A DNA stretch of 64,000 bases, taken from Actinacidiphila glaucinigra (GTDB lineage Bacteria > Actinomycetota > Actinomycetes > Streptomycetales > Streptomycetaceae). The stretch is from the NCBI RefSeq assembly GCF_900188405.1, contig NZ_FZOF01000003.1, positions 1-64,000 on the forward strand, read 5' to 3'. Positions 51,455-60,453 of this stretch are shown piece after piece. The notes beneath the pieces are model-generated. The model saw nothing but the letters and a program-made list of their open reading frames with translations. It had not been told where the DNA came from and ran no database searches. Made by a program: the position numbers and the translations under genes. Every line of letters starts with the position of its first letter. Within the stretch, counting starts at the first letter, position 1.

Positions 51455-52924
51455 GTGCGCCGGATCCTGAGCGCATGGGACAAGGAACTGTTCCTGAACG
51501 TGGCGACCCGTTCGTGGCCGGCCGCCGAGCCGGTGCTGCCCCGGCTCAGCAGGGCCGCCAACCACGGGCTGCTCTGGTTCGGGGTCGCGGCCGGCATCGC
51601 GGCCGTCGGCGGCCGCACCGGCCGGCGCGCCGCCCTGCGCGGCGCCGGGTCGCTGGCGGTGGCGTCGGCGGTGGTGAACACCATCGGCAAGGGCGCGGTG
51701 CGCCGCAACCGCCCCGTCCTCGACTCCGTGCCCGTGATACGGCGTCTGTCGCGGCAGCCCGGCACGACGTCCTTCCCGTCCGGCCACGCCGCGTCGGCCG
51801 CCGCGTTCGCCGCGGGCGTCGCCCTGGAGTCGCCCCGCTGGGGGGCCGCGGTGCTGCCGGTCGCCTGGTCGGTGGCGTTCTCCCGGATCTACACCGGCGT
51901 GCACTACCCCAGCGACGTCGCCGCCGGGATGGCCCTCGGCGCGGGCGCTGCCCTGGCCGTACGCGGCCTCGTGCCGACCGGACGGCAGCTGGCGGTGCCC
52001 CCGACCCCCCGGGCCGACGCACCGGCCCTGCCGGACGGCCGCGGGCTGTTCGCGGTGGTCAACGAGGTCTCCGGCCCTCCGCCGCTGCTCGGCCCGCCGG
52101 CCGAACGGCTGCGCGGCGCGCTGCCGGAGGCCGTGGTCGAGGAGTGCTCCGAGGACGACGACCTCGCCGAGATGCTGGAGAAGGCCGCCCAGCAGGCCGC
52201 GGAGGCCGGCGGCGCCCTCGGCATCCACGGCGGGGACGGCAGCGTCAGCCTCGCCGCGTCGATCGCGCTGCGGCACGGCGTCCCGCTGCTCGTCTCCCCC
52301 GGCGGCACCTACAACCACTTCGCGCTCGACCTGTCGATCGAGAGCATCGACGACGCCGCCCGGGCGGTCCGGGAGGGCACCGCCATCGCCGTCGACGTCG
52401 CACGGGTCACCCCGACCGGCGCCGCCGCGGGCAAGGAGGCCGGGGCCGCGGAGTCCACGGTCTTCCTCAACACCTTCAGCATCGGCGTCTACCCCGACCT
52501 CGTGCGCTACCGCGAACGCTGGTCGCGGCGCGTGGGCAGCTGGCCCGCGGGGGTGCTGGCCGCGCTGCACGTGCTGCGCACCTCCGCCCCGATCGACCTC
52601 GAGATCAACGGGCGCCGGCACTCGGTGTGGATGCTGTTCGCCGGCAACGGCGCCTACCGCAGCATCGGCCCGGCGCCGCTGCGCCGCCGGGCCCTGTCCG
52701 ACGGGCAGCTCGACGTCCGCATCGTCCCCGGCAGCCCGTACGCCCGCACCCGCCTGCTCGCGGCCGCCCTCACCGGCTCGACGACGGCGCTGCTGCGGCG
52801 GATGCGGATCGGCGGCGTCGAGCCCGGCACCCGCCTGGCCTTCGACGGCGAGGTGGCGCCCGCGCCGCGCGAGCTGGTCATCGACAAGGCCAACGAGGCC
52901 CTGACCGTCTACCGGCCGCTCTGA
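51455..52924 (+). CDS. PAP2 phosphatase / diacylglycerol-kinase-like fusion protein, 489 aa
   Basis: Residues about 30-180 are a PAP2-type lipid phosphatase with the three motifs KGAVRRNRP, FPSGHAAS and SRIYTGVHYPSDV complete, plus several membrane helices. Residues about 195-489 are a lipid-kinase-like domain (GIHGGDGSVSLAASIA, GTYNHFALDLS). Opposing activities in one chain are known in actinobacteria and may act in lipid turnover. GTG 51455 is chosen because GGAGGT stands seven bases before it; ATG 51440 lies on that sequence. A 17-bp hairpin follows the stop. A separate lipid-kinase-like gene is at 23,171. Confidence 0.9.
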   Translation: MRRILSAWDKELFLNVATRSWPAAEPVLPRLSRAANHGLLWFGVAAGIAAVGGRTGRRAALRGAGSLAVASAVVNTIGKGAVRRNRPVLDSVPVIRRLSRQPGTTSFPSGHAASAAAFAAGVALESPRWGAAVLPVAWSVAFSRIYTGVHYPSDVAAGMALGAGAALAVRGLVPTGRQLAVPPTPRADAPALPDGRGLFAVVNEVSGPPPLLGPPAERLRGALPEAVVEECSEDDDLAEMLEKAAQQAAEAGGALGIHGGDGSVSLAASIALRHGVPLLVSPGGTYNHFALDLSIESIDDAARAVREGTAIAVDVARVTPTGAAAGKEAGAAESTVFLNTFSIGVYPDLVRYRERWSRRVGSWPAGVLAALHVLRTSAPIDLEINGRRHSVWMLFAGNGAYRSIGPAPLRRRALSDGQLDVRIVPGSPYARTRLLAAALTGSTTALLRRMRIGGVEPGTRLAFDGEVAPAPRELVIDKANEALTVYRPL

Positions 52925-52931
52925 CCGACGC

Positions 52932-52974
52932 AGCGAAGCGGGCCGCGCTCCCCGGGGGCGCGGCCCGCTTCGCT
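52932..52974. terminator. Bidirectional 17-bp hairpin
   Basis: AGCGAAGCGGGCCGCGC (52932-52948) and its perfect complement (52958-52974) surround a 9-base loop TCCCCGGGG. It lies between the stops of two convergent genes and would serve both. Confidence 0.75.
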
Positions 52975-52995
52975 CGTGCGGAGGACGGACCGCCG

Positions 52996-53409
52996 TCAGC
53001 CCGACAGCCCCGCCAGCGCCCGGACGCCCTCGCCCTTGATGGTGAGGGTGTCCGGCGACCCCGCGTCTATCGCGAGCGTGAGGTCGTCCGACGGCCAGCC
53101 GCTGCTCAGCGCCGCGAGGGGCAGGATGCGGTAGCCCCGCGCGTTGGGCAGGGCATGCGCCAGGCGCACCTCCGAGGTGAAGACCGGGACCAGCTTCGTC
53201 CCGTCCTCCTGCTCGAAGACCGGCAGGCTGATCGTCTCCTGCTCCGCCCCGTCCCCCGCGGGCTCTTCCGGCGGCGCCGGCACCGGCAGCAGGATGTCGC
53301 TGGCCGCCAGGGTGCTCAGCGCGGCCGCGTTGTCACCACCGGTGGCGATCTCGTGCAGGGCTCGCTGCGCCGGGGGCTGCGCACCGTTCGGAGTGGTGAA
53401 ATCGGTCAT
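52996..53409 (-). CDS. SseB-like N-terminal-domain protein, 137 aa
   Basis: Resembles the SseB N-terminal domain: ALSTLAASDILLPVPAPPEE, TISLPVFEQEDGTKLVPVFTSEVRL, ARGYRILPLAALSSGWPSDDLTLAID and a C-terminal VRALAGL. Such proteins are common single-domain members in Streptomyces; function unknown, sometimes called enhanced serine sensitivity-like. AAAGGG precedes the ATG at 53409. It lies 88 bases downstream of the RNA ligase gene on the same strand and may be co-transcribed with it. Confidence 0.8.
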   Translation of the reverse strand: MTDFTTPNGAQPPAQRALHEIATGGDNAAALSTLAASDILLPVPAPPEEPAGDGAEQETISLPVFEQEDGTKLVPVFTSEVRLAHALPNARGYRILPLAALSSGWPSDDLTLAIDAGSPDTLTIKGEGVRALAGLSG

Positions 53410-53497
53410 GGCCGTTCCCTTTCCGTTGCTTGCGTACGGGGTGGCTCGGGGGCTGCGCGTACCCAGCGAGGGAACGGTCATGCGCGTTCGGCGGGAG

Positions 53498-54568
53498 TCA
53501 CTCGTACTCGGTGCCGCCCTTGCGGGTGAGGTAGGCGTCGCTGACCGCCTTGAGGACGGCGCGCCCGCCGAGCTCGGGGCTGTGCCGGTCGGGCATCGCC
53601 CGGACCACGACGCCCTCACGCAGGTGCAGGCCGCGGCCGGAGACGGTCTCGGCGCCGCGCGCGAGGTCCAGGACGACGTCGAGGTCGTACGGGCCCTGGT
53701 AGAGCGTGGGCACCAGCGGCACGCTCCCGGCCGGGAGCACCTCGGCGGGGTCGAGCCAGCGGACGGTCCCGTCGATCTCGGCGGCGACGTCGAAGGCCGC
53801 GTAGCCGGGCGTGCCGCGGCCCGCGTCGGCGCCGTAGCCGAGGTCCTGGACACCGGCGCCGTAGACCTCGCCGAAGATCGCCACCCGGGTGGCGCCGAGC
53901 CGGCCGGCGAGGGCCGCGGCGACGTCGGGCAGGCCGTGTCCGCGGACCGCGCGCCAGTAGAGGTTGCCGTCGGCCTCCTTCAGGGCGAGGCGCTGGGCGC
54001 CCAGCCCCTTGGAGGTGACGAGCACGCGGCCCGAGTCGGCGAGGTAGGTCAGGCAGCAGGCCGTCCCGTGGAGCTTCTCGGTGATCGCGACCGGCTCGCC
54101 CCCGGTGAGGACGCCGGGGTGGCGCTTGACGTTCTCGATGTCGATCCACGGCAGCAGGTCCGGCGCCGACTCCACGTCGCCGCTCATCGACACCGGGACC
54201 GGCGGCACCCACTTGGTGATGCCGAGCAGGTCCGCGAAGTCGGTGCCGTCCCCGGCGGCCCGCGCCAGGTCCTTTCCGTCGAGTGCCGCCGGGCGGCAGA
54301 CGATGCCCTGGGACAGCTCGCCGCGCAGCCGGACCGCCTTGACGCGGTCGGCGGCGGGGCCGGCGAGCCGTCCGGTCAGGCCGAGTTCGGCGATGAGCGC
54401 GGCGGGCAGGACGGACTGCTCGGGGATGTACAGCGCGAAGTCGCCGGTCCGGTAGGTGCCCTTGGCCACGACCGCCCGGTAGAGGCCGACCTGGGCGAGT
54501 TCCAGGGCGTCCGCGTTCGGGTGGTCGTGGACGGTGAGCCGTTCGGCCGTGACGCGCAGCGTCGACAT
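53498..54568 (-). CDS. RNA ligase of the DraRnl type (ATP-dependent), 356 aa
   Basis: N-terminal OB-like domain (about 1-130) followed by a ligase domain with motif I EKLHGT and predicted nucleotidyl-accepting Lys165, motif III-like IFGEVYG, motif IV EGVVVR and motif V-like AVLKAVSDAY. Order and length match Deinococcus radiodurans DraRnl, which seals 3'-OH/5'-PO4 nicks and whose Lys is also at about 165. All motifs intact, so an active enzyme is expected. GAGGGGG precedes the ATG at 54568. Whether it repairs tRNA or other RNA here is unknown. No RtcB, PNKP or toxin gene is adjacent. Confidence 0.88.
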   Translation of the reverse strand: MSTLRVTAERLTVHDHPNADALELAQVGLYRAVVAKGTYRTGDFALYIPEQSVLPAALIAELGLTGRLAGPAADRVKAVRLRGELSQGIVCRPAALDGKDLARAAGDGTDFADLLGITKWVPPVPVSMSGDVESAPDLLPWIDIENVKRHPGVLTGGEPVAITEKLHGTACCLTYLADSGRVLVTSKGLGAQRLALKEADGNLYWRAVRGHGLPDVAAALAGRLGATRVAIFGEVYGAGVQDLGYGADAGRGTPGYAAFDVAAEIDGTVRWLDPAEVLPAGSVPLVPTLYQGPYDLDVVLDLARGAETVSGRGLHLREGVVVRAMPDRHSPELGGRAVLKAVSDAYLTRKGGTEYE

Positions 54569-54641
54569 CGGGTTCCCCCTCGTGGTGGTGCGTGGATCGC
54601 ACCACTGTGCGGGGTGCCGCGCGCCGCGGGCGAACGGTTTT

Positions 54642-56567
54642 TCAGGGCGCCGGGGCCATGCGGAAGTCGTACCCCCCGGGCAGGGGTTCGTCGGTGAGGG
54701 CGCGCCACGTGGTGTGCAGCGACTCCTCGCCCTCGCGCAGGTCGTCGACGGTGAAGCCCTCCTCGAAGACGGCCCGCGCGCCCGCGGTGTCCCCCGCGGC
54801 CAGCAGCACTTGGGCGTGCAGCAGCCGGAAGCGCCCGCGCCCGCGGGCCGTCCCGGGCAGGGCGTCGAGCACGGCGGCGGCGTCGCCGGGACGGCGGGCG
54901 GCGAGGAGCGCCGGGACGGCCTCGCGGGCCAGGGCCGCCGCGGCGGTGGCCCAGGCCTCACCTGCGGGGACCGCACGGAAGGCCTCCAGGTAGCGCTGCG
55001 CCGCGCGTTCGGGGTTGCCGTCGCTCTGGTCGGCGACGGCGAGGCAGCGCAGCGGAAGGCATGATTCCGACCCCGCGGCGGCCCGCTCCCAGCTGCGGAC
55101 GGCCTGCGCGCGGTCGCCGGCGTGCCACTGCGCGAGGCCCAGGTGGTAGTCCAGGGCCCACGCGTTGCCCTCGTACGTGCCCGCGGTCTCCAGGAGTTCC
55201 CGCCACTCCGGGGAGACGAGCACGGGGCCGGGAACGGCATCCTCGCCGAGCCTCGGGAAGACCCCGGCGAGCAGGAGTTCCAGCCACGGCTTCTGCCGCC
55301 CGCCGAGGGTGTCGGCGGTGAACGGCGTACCGGGCAGGTCGAACCGGCCGCGGGTCACCTCCAGGGCTCCCCAGCCGGAGCCCGTGGCGAGGACGTCCCC
55401 GGGTTCGGTGTCGGCGGCGGGCAGCCACGCCTCGTGGGCGGCGCGCAACTGCTCGCGCGGCAGGACCGCCTCCAGGTGCTCCGCCACGGCACCCGAATCC
55501 GCGCCGGGGGCGGCCTCCAGCGGGCCGTACGCCTCCAGCCAGCTCACGGCGGCGCCCCCGGCCAGGGGGAGGTGTTCGAGCTGGGTGGGGGCGAGTCCGG
55601 CCTGGATCTCCAGGTAGCCGGGGCCGTCGCCCTCGTCCCCGGCGAGCCAGCGCTGCCAGCGGCGTCCGCCGGAACCCTGGCCCCAGACGAAGAGCTTGCG
55701 GCCGCGCAGGGCGTCGGTGGAGGTCTGCACGAGGCCGCGGCCGTCGGCGTCGAGCGCGGCGATCCAGGGGCGGGCGCCGTCGGGCAGGTCGTAGAACCAG
55801 TCGGCAGGGTGCTCGGAGGCGGTGGGCGCCTCGGGGACGGGCACCCGCTGGAGGGTGCGCGACGCGCCGAAGTGCCAGGCGTGGGTGGCGGGTGCGACGA
55901 CGCGGGTGCCAGGTGTCTGGGGTACGGCGGTGTTGGACCACCAGTAGAGGGGAACGGTCCGGTGGTGAGGATTGCGGACGCGTACCCCCGCGTAGAGGAA
56001 GTCGGAGCCCTCGGGGAGCCACAGGTCGATCTGGAAGGGCAGGTCGCGCAGCCGCTCCCACTCCCAGAGGCGGAGCATCTCCCCGCCGTCGGGGGCCGGG
56101 ACGCGGGCGGCGTGGAGCGGGGCGCAGCTGAGCGCGGTGTGTCCGGTGGCGCCCGGGTTCCATTCGACGCCGCCGGAGAACCAGGCACCGGCGAGGCCGA
56201 AGTCGGCGTACTGCAGCACGGGGTCGGTGTGCAGCAGTTCGCGGCCCGAGGGCTTGTGGCGCAGCGCGTACAGGCGGCCGCCGAGCCCCGGCAGGACCGT
56301 GGCGCGCAGCCGGTCGTTCTCCAGGACGACCGCGTCCAGTGCGGTGGGCACGCGCTCGCGGGTGTAGCCGTCGAGACGCGGTACGGGGAGCAGGGTGCGC
56401 AGTCGCCCGTAGCCGATGCGCCGGGCCATGCCGGCAGGCAGCGCGGCGCTCTCGGCCGGGTCGAGGAGGTGCGGGTCCCCGGGCGCCCTGAGCGAGGGCA
56501 GGGGGTTCTCCGGGCCGAGCGGGCTGGCCGGGAGGGTGAGGGTGGTGCGTCGCACGGTGGTGGCCAA
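54642..56567 (-). CDS. DUF5107-type protein with C-terminal TPR-like region, 641 aa
   Basis: N-terminal ~370 residues form a beta-rich galactose-mutarotase-like/DUF5107 domain (VVLENDRLRATVLPGLGGRLYALRH, FSGGVEWNPGATGH, YWWSNTAVPQTPGTRVV). The C-terminal ~200 residues have paired helices consistent with TPR repeats (YHLGLAQWHAGDRAQAVRSWERA, RYLEAFRAVPAGEAWATAAA, LLHAQVLLAAGDTAGARAVFEE). Such proteins are usually placed near sugar-degradation loci; here no glycosidase adjoins. A TTG at 56567 with GAGAGGGAC upstream is the best start; GTG 56555 is an alternative. Confidence 0.8.
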   Translation of the reverse strand: MATTVRRTTLTLPASPLGPENPLPSLRAPGDPHLLDPAESAALPAGMARRIGYGRLRTLLPVPRLDGYTRERVPTALDAVVLENDRLRATVLPGLGGRLYALRHKPSGRELLHTDPVLQYADFGLAGAWFSGGVEWNPGATGHTALSCAPLHAARVPAPDGGEMLRLWEWERLRDLPFQIDLWLPEGSDFLYAGVRVRNPHHRTVPLYWWSNTAVPQTPGTRVVAPATHAWHFGASRTLQRVPVPEAPTASEHPADWFYDLPDGARPWIAALDADGRGLVQTSTDALRGRKLFVWGQGSGGRRWQRWLAGDEGDGPGYLEIQAGLAPTQLEHLPLAGGAAVSWLEAYGPLEAAPGADSGAVAEHLEAVLPREQLRAAHEAWLPAADTEPGDVLATGSGWGALEVTRGRFDLPGTPFTADTLGGRQKPWLELLLAGVFPRLGEDAVPGPVLVSPEWRELLETAGTYEGNAWALDYHLGLAQWHAGDRAQAVRSWERAAAGSESCLPLRCLAVADQSDGNPERAAQRYLEAFRAVPAGEAWATAAAALAREAVPALLAARRPGDAAAVLDALPGTARGRGRFRLLHAQVLLAAGDTAGARAVFEEGFTVDDLREGEESLHTTWRALTDEPLPGGYDFRMAPAP

Positions 56568-56739
56568 GAGGTCCCTCTCTCTGTCACCGCTGGTCGGGTG
56601 AGGACATGGAACCCCGTATCGGCCCGCGCCGTCAGGGGTTTGGACCTCATGGACCGGGCCGCGTGCGGACTTCAATATATGGTGAACGTCATTTTGGCCT
56701 TCTTTTGCCGTCGGACGGGTCCGGGAGGGTTTGCCGATC

Positions 56740-58092
56740 ATGCTGTCCACGCTCTGGAGCCCGCCGAACGGCACGCCCTCGCGCGCGCCCCGCGTCCCGC
56801 GCCCGGCGCCCGTCGAACGCGCGCACAGTCCGCGGCTCGCGGCGCTGGCCGCCCGACCCGGGCGCGAGGCGGAGTTCTGGCGGGCCGTGGAGGCCGAGGG
56901 GACACCCCTGGTGGAGCGCCTGGACGACGACCCCGGGCACGCCGCGGTCACCTTCCTCTGGCGCGGAACGGCCGAGACGCGCGCCGTGCTGGCCCTGCCC
57001 AACCAGGTGCTCGACCCTGACGACCTGGCCGGCAACCTGATGTCGCGCGTGCCGGGCACGGACGTGTGGCACTGGACGATAAGGATGCGCGCCGACTGGC
57101 GCGCCACGTACGCGCTGTGCGTGGACGAGGGCGAGGGCGCCGCCGCGGCGCCGTCCGGGCCGAAGGGACAGGCCTATCTGCGCGGGCTGCGCCGCCACCC
57201 GCGCCGCGACCCCCTCAACCGGACCGTCTTCCCCACCCGTTGGGGCACCGAGCCGCTCTCGGTGGTCGCCCTCCCCGCGGCCCCGGCGCCGCTCGGCGCG
57301 TGGCGGGGCCGGCCGGGGCCGCCGGCGGGCGAGGTCTCCGTCCACACCATGCGCAGCGCGCATCTGCGCAACTGGCGCCGTGTGTGGGCCTACGCGCCGT
57401 CCGGCTACGAGGACCTGGCCGGGCTGCCGGTGGTCGTGCTGCTCGACGGGGACGTGTGGCAGCAGCACCTCGACGTCTCGTCGCTGCTCGACGGGCTCGT
57501 GGCGGCCGGTGCGCTGCCGCCGCTGGTCGCGCTGATGCCGGACGCGCTGGACAGCGACACCCGGCGCCGCGAACTCACCTGCGACGACCGTTTCGTGGCC
57601 TTCCTGACCCGCGAGCTGCTGCCCTGGGCTGCCCGTCGGTGGCCGGTCAGCGGCGACCCGGCGCGCACGGTCGTCGCCGGCCAGGGCCTCGGCGGACTGG
57701 CGGCGGCGTACGCCGCGCTGCGGCGGCCGGAGCGCTTCGGGAACGTGCTCGCGCAGTCCGGCGCCTTCTGGTGGCCGGCCGGGCACCGCGCGGAGGCGCT
57801 GCCCGAGGAGTGGCTGACCGGGCGCGTGGCGTCGCTCGCCCGAAGACCGGTCCGCTTCCACCTGTCGGCGGGCCTGCAGGAGTGGGGGCTGACGGCCGCG
57901 GTCCGCCGGCTGCGGGACGCCCTGCTGGCCCAGGGCTACGAAGTGGCGCACCACGAGTACAACGGCGGCCACGACTACCTGTGCTGGCGCGAGGAACTCG
58001 CCCACGGGCTCGTCTCCCTGCTGCGCGGCCCCTTCCCGGACACCCTCCGCGGCCCTCGTGTGTCGGCCCCGGCCGACACGGAACCGGTCTGA
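56740..58092 (+). CDS. Enterochelin-esterase-like protein lacking the nucleophile serine, 450 aa
   Basis: Residues about 1-150 resemble the N-terminal domain of enterochelin esterase (Fes); about 200-430 the alpha/beta-hydrolase domain. The His region NGGHDYLCWREEL is present, but the nucleophile elbow that reads GQSFGG in Fes is GQGLGG here, with Gly316 in place of Ser (codon GGC at 57685). Hydrolysis by the usual route is therefore unlikely. No siderophore uptake genes adjoin. ATG 56740 has GGGAGGG ten bases upstream; TTG 56731 is the alternative. An AT-rich stretch at 56670-56705 may carry the promoter. Confidence 0.85.
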   Translation: MLSTLWSPPNGTPSRAPRVPRPAPVERAHSPRLAALAARPGREAEFWRAVEAEGTPLVERLDDDPGHAAVTFLWRGTAETRAVLALPNQVLDPDDLAGNLMSRVPGTDVWHWTIRMRADWRATYALCVDEGEGAAAAPSGPKGQAYLRGLRRHPRRDPLNRTVFPTRWGTEPLSVVALPAAPAPLGAWRGRPGPPAGEVSVHTMRSAHLRNWRRVWAYAPSGYEDLAGLPVVVLLDGDVWQQHLDVSSLLDGLVAAGALPPLVALMPDALDSDTRRRELTCDDRFVAFLTRELLPWAARRWPVSGDPARTVVAGQGLGGLAAAYAALRRPERFGNVLAQSGAFWWPAGHRAEALPEEWLTGRVASLARRPVRFHLSAGLQEWGLTAAVRRLRDALLAQGYEVAHHEYNGGHDYLCWREELAHGLVSLLRGPFPDTLRGPRVSAPADTEPV

Positions 58093-58661
58093 CGCGGCGG
58101 CGGCGCACACTCGTGCCGAGGGCGGTGACGACCCGGCGCGGCACGGCCGCTGCGGGACGCGTACCGCGGGGTGGCACCCCTGGCCCGAGCCGTCGGCCGC
58201 GGGCGCGCGCCGCCCGGCGCACGTGACGGCGGCGCGGGCGCGGGGTCCGCGGTGACCACGGCACGAGCCGGACCGCCCACTCGGCGCGGCGGATGTCCGC
58301 GCACTGCCGAACCGGCACGGCGACGCCCCGTCCGCTCGCGGCGTCACCGGAGCCGTCGACCACCCGAACCCCTTCGCCACCGCGGCACGGTGCACAAGGC
58401 CGTCCGCGCCGCGGCCGGGGCATCCCTGCCCGAACCCGCGGGCGAAGGCGCGCACATGCGTCAACCCGCCGGGCGGGCGGGCGCGTCGCGCGGCCCGGTC
58501 GACAACCGCCGCGGCACCGCCCCCGTGACCACGCCGTATGCGCGGCCGCCCGCGCCACGGGCCGCCGCGAACCGCCATGGGCACCCCGGAAGGACGGCCA
58601 ACGGAGTGGCCGGGCTCGAAATGCGCTTGCCGGGCAGGGGCGGGGCGTTCAGACTGCCCGG
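58093..58661. other. 569-bp region without a supported gene
   Basis: High-GC DNA with no ribosome binding site/ORF combination that looks like protein and no strong hairpin found by eye. It must contain the promoter of the GNAT gene at its end. Confidence 0.5.
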
Positions 58662-59180
58662 GTGCTGATTCGACGCGAGACCCCCGACGACGTCCCCGCC
58701 GTGCAGGCACTCACCGGGGAGGCGTTCGCCTCGGCGGACCGTCCCGTTCCCGTCGAGGTCACGCTGCTGGCCGAGCTGCGGAAGAGCGCCGCCTGGCTGC
58801 CGGAGCTGTCCCTGGTCGCCGTGGACGCCGACGGGGAGAGCGTCATCGGCCACGTCGTCTGCACACGGGCGCACGCCGGGGGCACGCCCGTGGTGGGTCT
58901 CGGCCCGCTCAGCGTCGCGCCGGAGCACCAGCGCAAGGGCGTCGGGCTGGCCCTGGTGCACACCGCGCTGGGCGCCGCCGACGCCCTCGGGGAACCGCTG
59001 GTGGCACTGCTGGGCAGCCCGGACTACTACGGCCGGTACGGCTTCCGGGCGAGCACGGACTACCGGATCACGCCGCCGGACCCGGCCTGGGGGCCGTACT
59101 TCCAGGTGCGCCCGCTGTCCGGCTACACCCCGTCGGTGAGCGGGGCGTTCCGCTACGCGGAGCCCTTCGACCGGGTCTGA
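58662..59180 (+). CDS. GNAT-family N-acetyltransferase, 172 aa
   Basis: Typical GNAT: N-terminal RRETPDDVPAVQALT, central VVGLGPLSVAPEHQRKGVGLALV with the acetyl-CoA loop QRKGVG, and C-terminal VALLGSPDYYGRYGFRAST. This subgroup (YhbS-like) acetylates unknown small molecules or proteins. GTG 58662 is the first usable start and has no strong ribosome binding site, so the message may be leaderless. Its last 28 bases overlap the convergent methyltransferase-like gene. Confidence 0.88.
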   Translation: MLIRRETPDDVPAVQALTGEAFASADRPVPVEVTLLAELRKSAAWLPELSLVAVDADGESVIGHVVCTRAHAGGTPVVGLGPLSVAPEHQRKGVGLALVHTALGAADALGEPLVALLGSPDYYGRYGFRASTDYRITPPDPAWGPYFQVRPLSGYTPSVSGAFRYAEPFDRV

Positions 59181-59656
59181 GCGCACCGAGGCAGCCACGC
59201 GGGCACGGCCCGGCGGTACGCCTCGTACGCCTCGCCGTGGGCGGCGCGCAGCGTCGGTTCCTCGTACCAGCGCACGAACGCGGCGACGGTCAGCCACACG
59301 GCGGCCGCGTAGAGGAGCAGGACCGGCCGCAGGAGCAGCAGTCCCTGCCCGGCGACGAGCGCCACGACGGCCAGGTACATGGGGTTGCGGACCCGGGCGT
59401 ACGCGCCGCCGGTGACGAGGCGTTCGGTGGGGGCGACCGGCGCGGGCGTGCCGCGCCCCTCGCGTACGAAGCGGGCGAAGCCGTGCAGGAGCACCGCCGC
59501 CCCGGCGAGGGCGAGCAGACCGCCGGCCGCCCGTACCGGCCAGGGGCCGTCGCCGGAGGCGTACCGGGTGAGCCACCAGGGCACGAGTCCCGCCACGACG
59601 CCGGGCGCCGCGAGGAGGAATGCCGCGCTGCCGAGCGCGGCCGTGGACCGTCTCAT
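59153..59656 (-). CDS. Isoprenylcysteine carboxyl methyltransferase-like membrane protein, 167 aa
   Basis: Four hydrophobic segments and the ICMT-like pattern GAYARVRNPMYLAVVALVAGQGLLL followed by RWYEEPTLRAAHGEAYEAYRR, which in the family holds the SAM-binding and active-site residues. Bacterial members methylate unknown substrates. The ATG at 59656 overlaps the ATPase TGA (ATGA), so it is the last gene of the importer operon and translationally coupled. That pairing is unusual and not explained by transport alone. Confidence 0.85.
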   Translation of the reverse strand: MRRSTAALGSAAFLLAAPGVVAGLVPWWLTRYASGDGPWPVRAAGGLLALAGAAVLLHGFARFVREGRGTPAPVAPTERLVTGGAYARVRNPMYLAVVALVAGQGLLLLRPVLLLYAAAVWLTVAAFVRWYEEPTLRAAHGEAYEAYRRAVPAWLPRCAQTRSKGSA

Positions 59657-60453
59657 GCCTTCATGGTGCCCGCCGGCGGTCGTCCCGGATCCGTCTTGGC
59701 GGCGCGGATGTGCCCGTAGACGTGGGCCCGCAGTTCCGCGAAGCGGGGGTCGGATCGGGTGATGATCTGATCGCGGTCGTGCGGCAGGTCGACGTGCAGG
59801 TCCTCCTGGACGACGGTGGGCGCGGCGGACAGGACGACGACCCGGCGGGCGAGGTAGACGGCCTCGTCGATGTCGTGGGTGACGAGCATCGTGGTGATGC
59901 CGAGACGGTGCCAGAGCCCGAGGAGGAGGTCCTCGAGGTCGGCACGGGTCTGCGCGTCCACGGCGGCGAACGGCTCGTCCATGAGCAGGACCTGGGGCTC
60001 GTAGGCGACGGCGCGGGCGATGGCGACGCGCTGCTGCATGCCCCCGGACAGCTGCCAGGGGTGGGCGGAGCCCGCGTCGGCCAGGCCGACGGCGGCGAGC
60101 GCCTGCTGGACGAGGGCGGTACGGCGCGGGCCCGGCACCCGCTTCTCGCGGAGCGGGAGTTCGACGTTCTGGCTGACCGTCAGCCACGGGAAGAGGCTGC
60201 GGCCGTACTCCTGGAACACCACCGCCATGCCGGGCGGCGGCCCGTCGACGACGCGCCCGGCGAGCCGGACCTGTCCCGCGGTGGGCGCGAGGAGTCCGGC
60301 GACGCACTTGAGCAGGGTGGTCTTGCCGCAGCCCGACGGGCCGACGACGCAGACGAGTTCGCCGCGCTCGACGGTGAGGTCGATGCCGCGCAGCGCCTCG
60401 ACGACGCGGCCGCGGCCCTCGTACACCTTGCGCAGTCCGGTGATCTCAAGCAT
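59653..60453 (-). CDS. ABC transporter ATPase of the nitrate/sulfonate/NMT1 type, 266 aa
   Basis: Walker A VVGPSGCGKTTLL, Q-loop VFQEYGRSLFPWLTV, signature LSGGMQQRVAIARAV, Walker B VLLMDEPFAAVD and H-loop LVTHDIDEAVYLA are complete. The pattern is that of SsuB/TauB/NrtD-like ATPases, which work with single-type permeases and NMT1-like binding proteins. Its start overlaps the upstream permease stop by eight bases; its stop overlaps the methyltransferase-like gene. Confidence 0.93.
   Translation of the reverse strand: MLEITGLRKVYEGRGRVVEALRGIDLTVERGELVCVVGPSGCGKTTLLKCVAGLLAPTAGQVRLAGRVVDGPPPGMAVVFQEYGRSLFPWLTVSQNVELPLREKRVPGPRRTALVQQALAAVGLADAGSAHPWQLSGGMQQRVAIARAVAYEPQVLLMDEPFAAVDAQTRADLEDLLLGLWHRLGITTMLVTHDIDEAVYLARRVVVLSAAPTVVQEDLHVDLPHDRDQIITRSDPRFAELRAHVYGHIRAAKTDPGRPPAGTMKA

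Noticed and set aside
58171..58668. Possible coding sequence before the GNAT gene
   Set aside because: Composition Arg/Pro/Gly-rich in every frame; no conserved stretch recognised.
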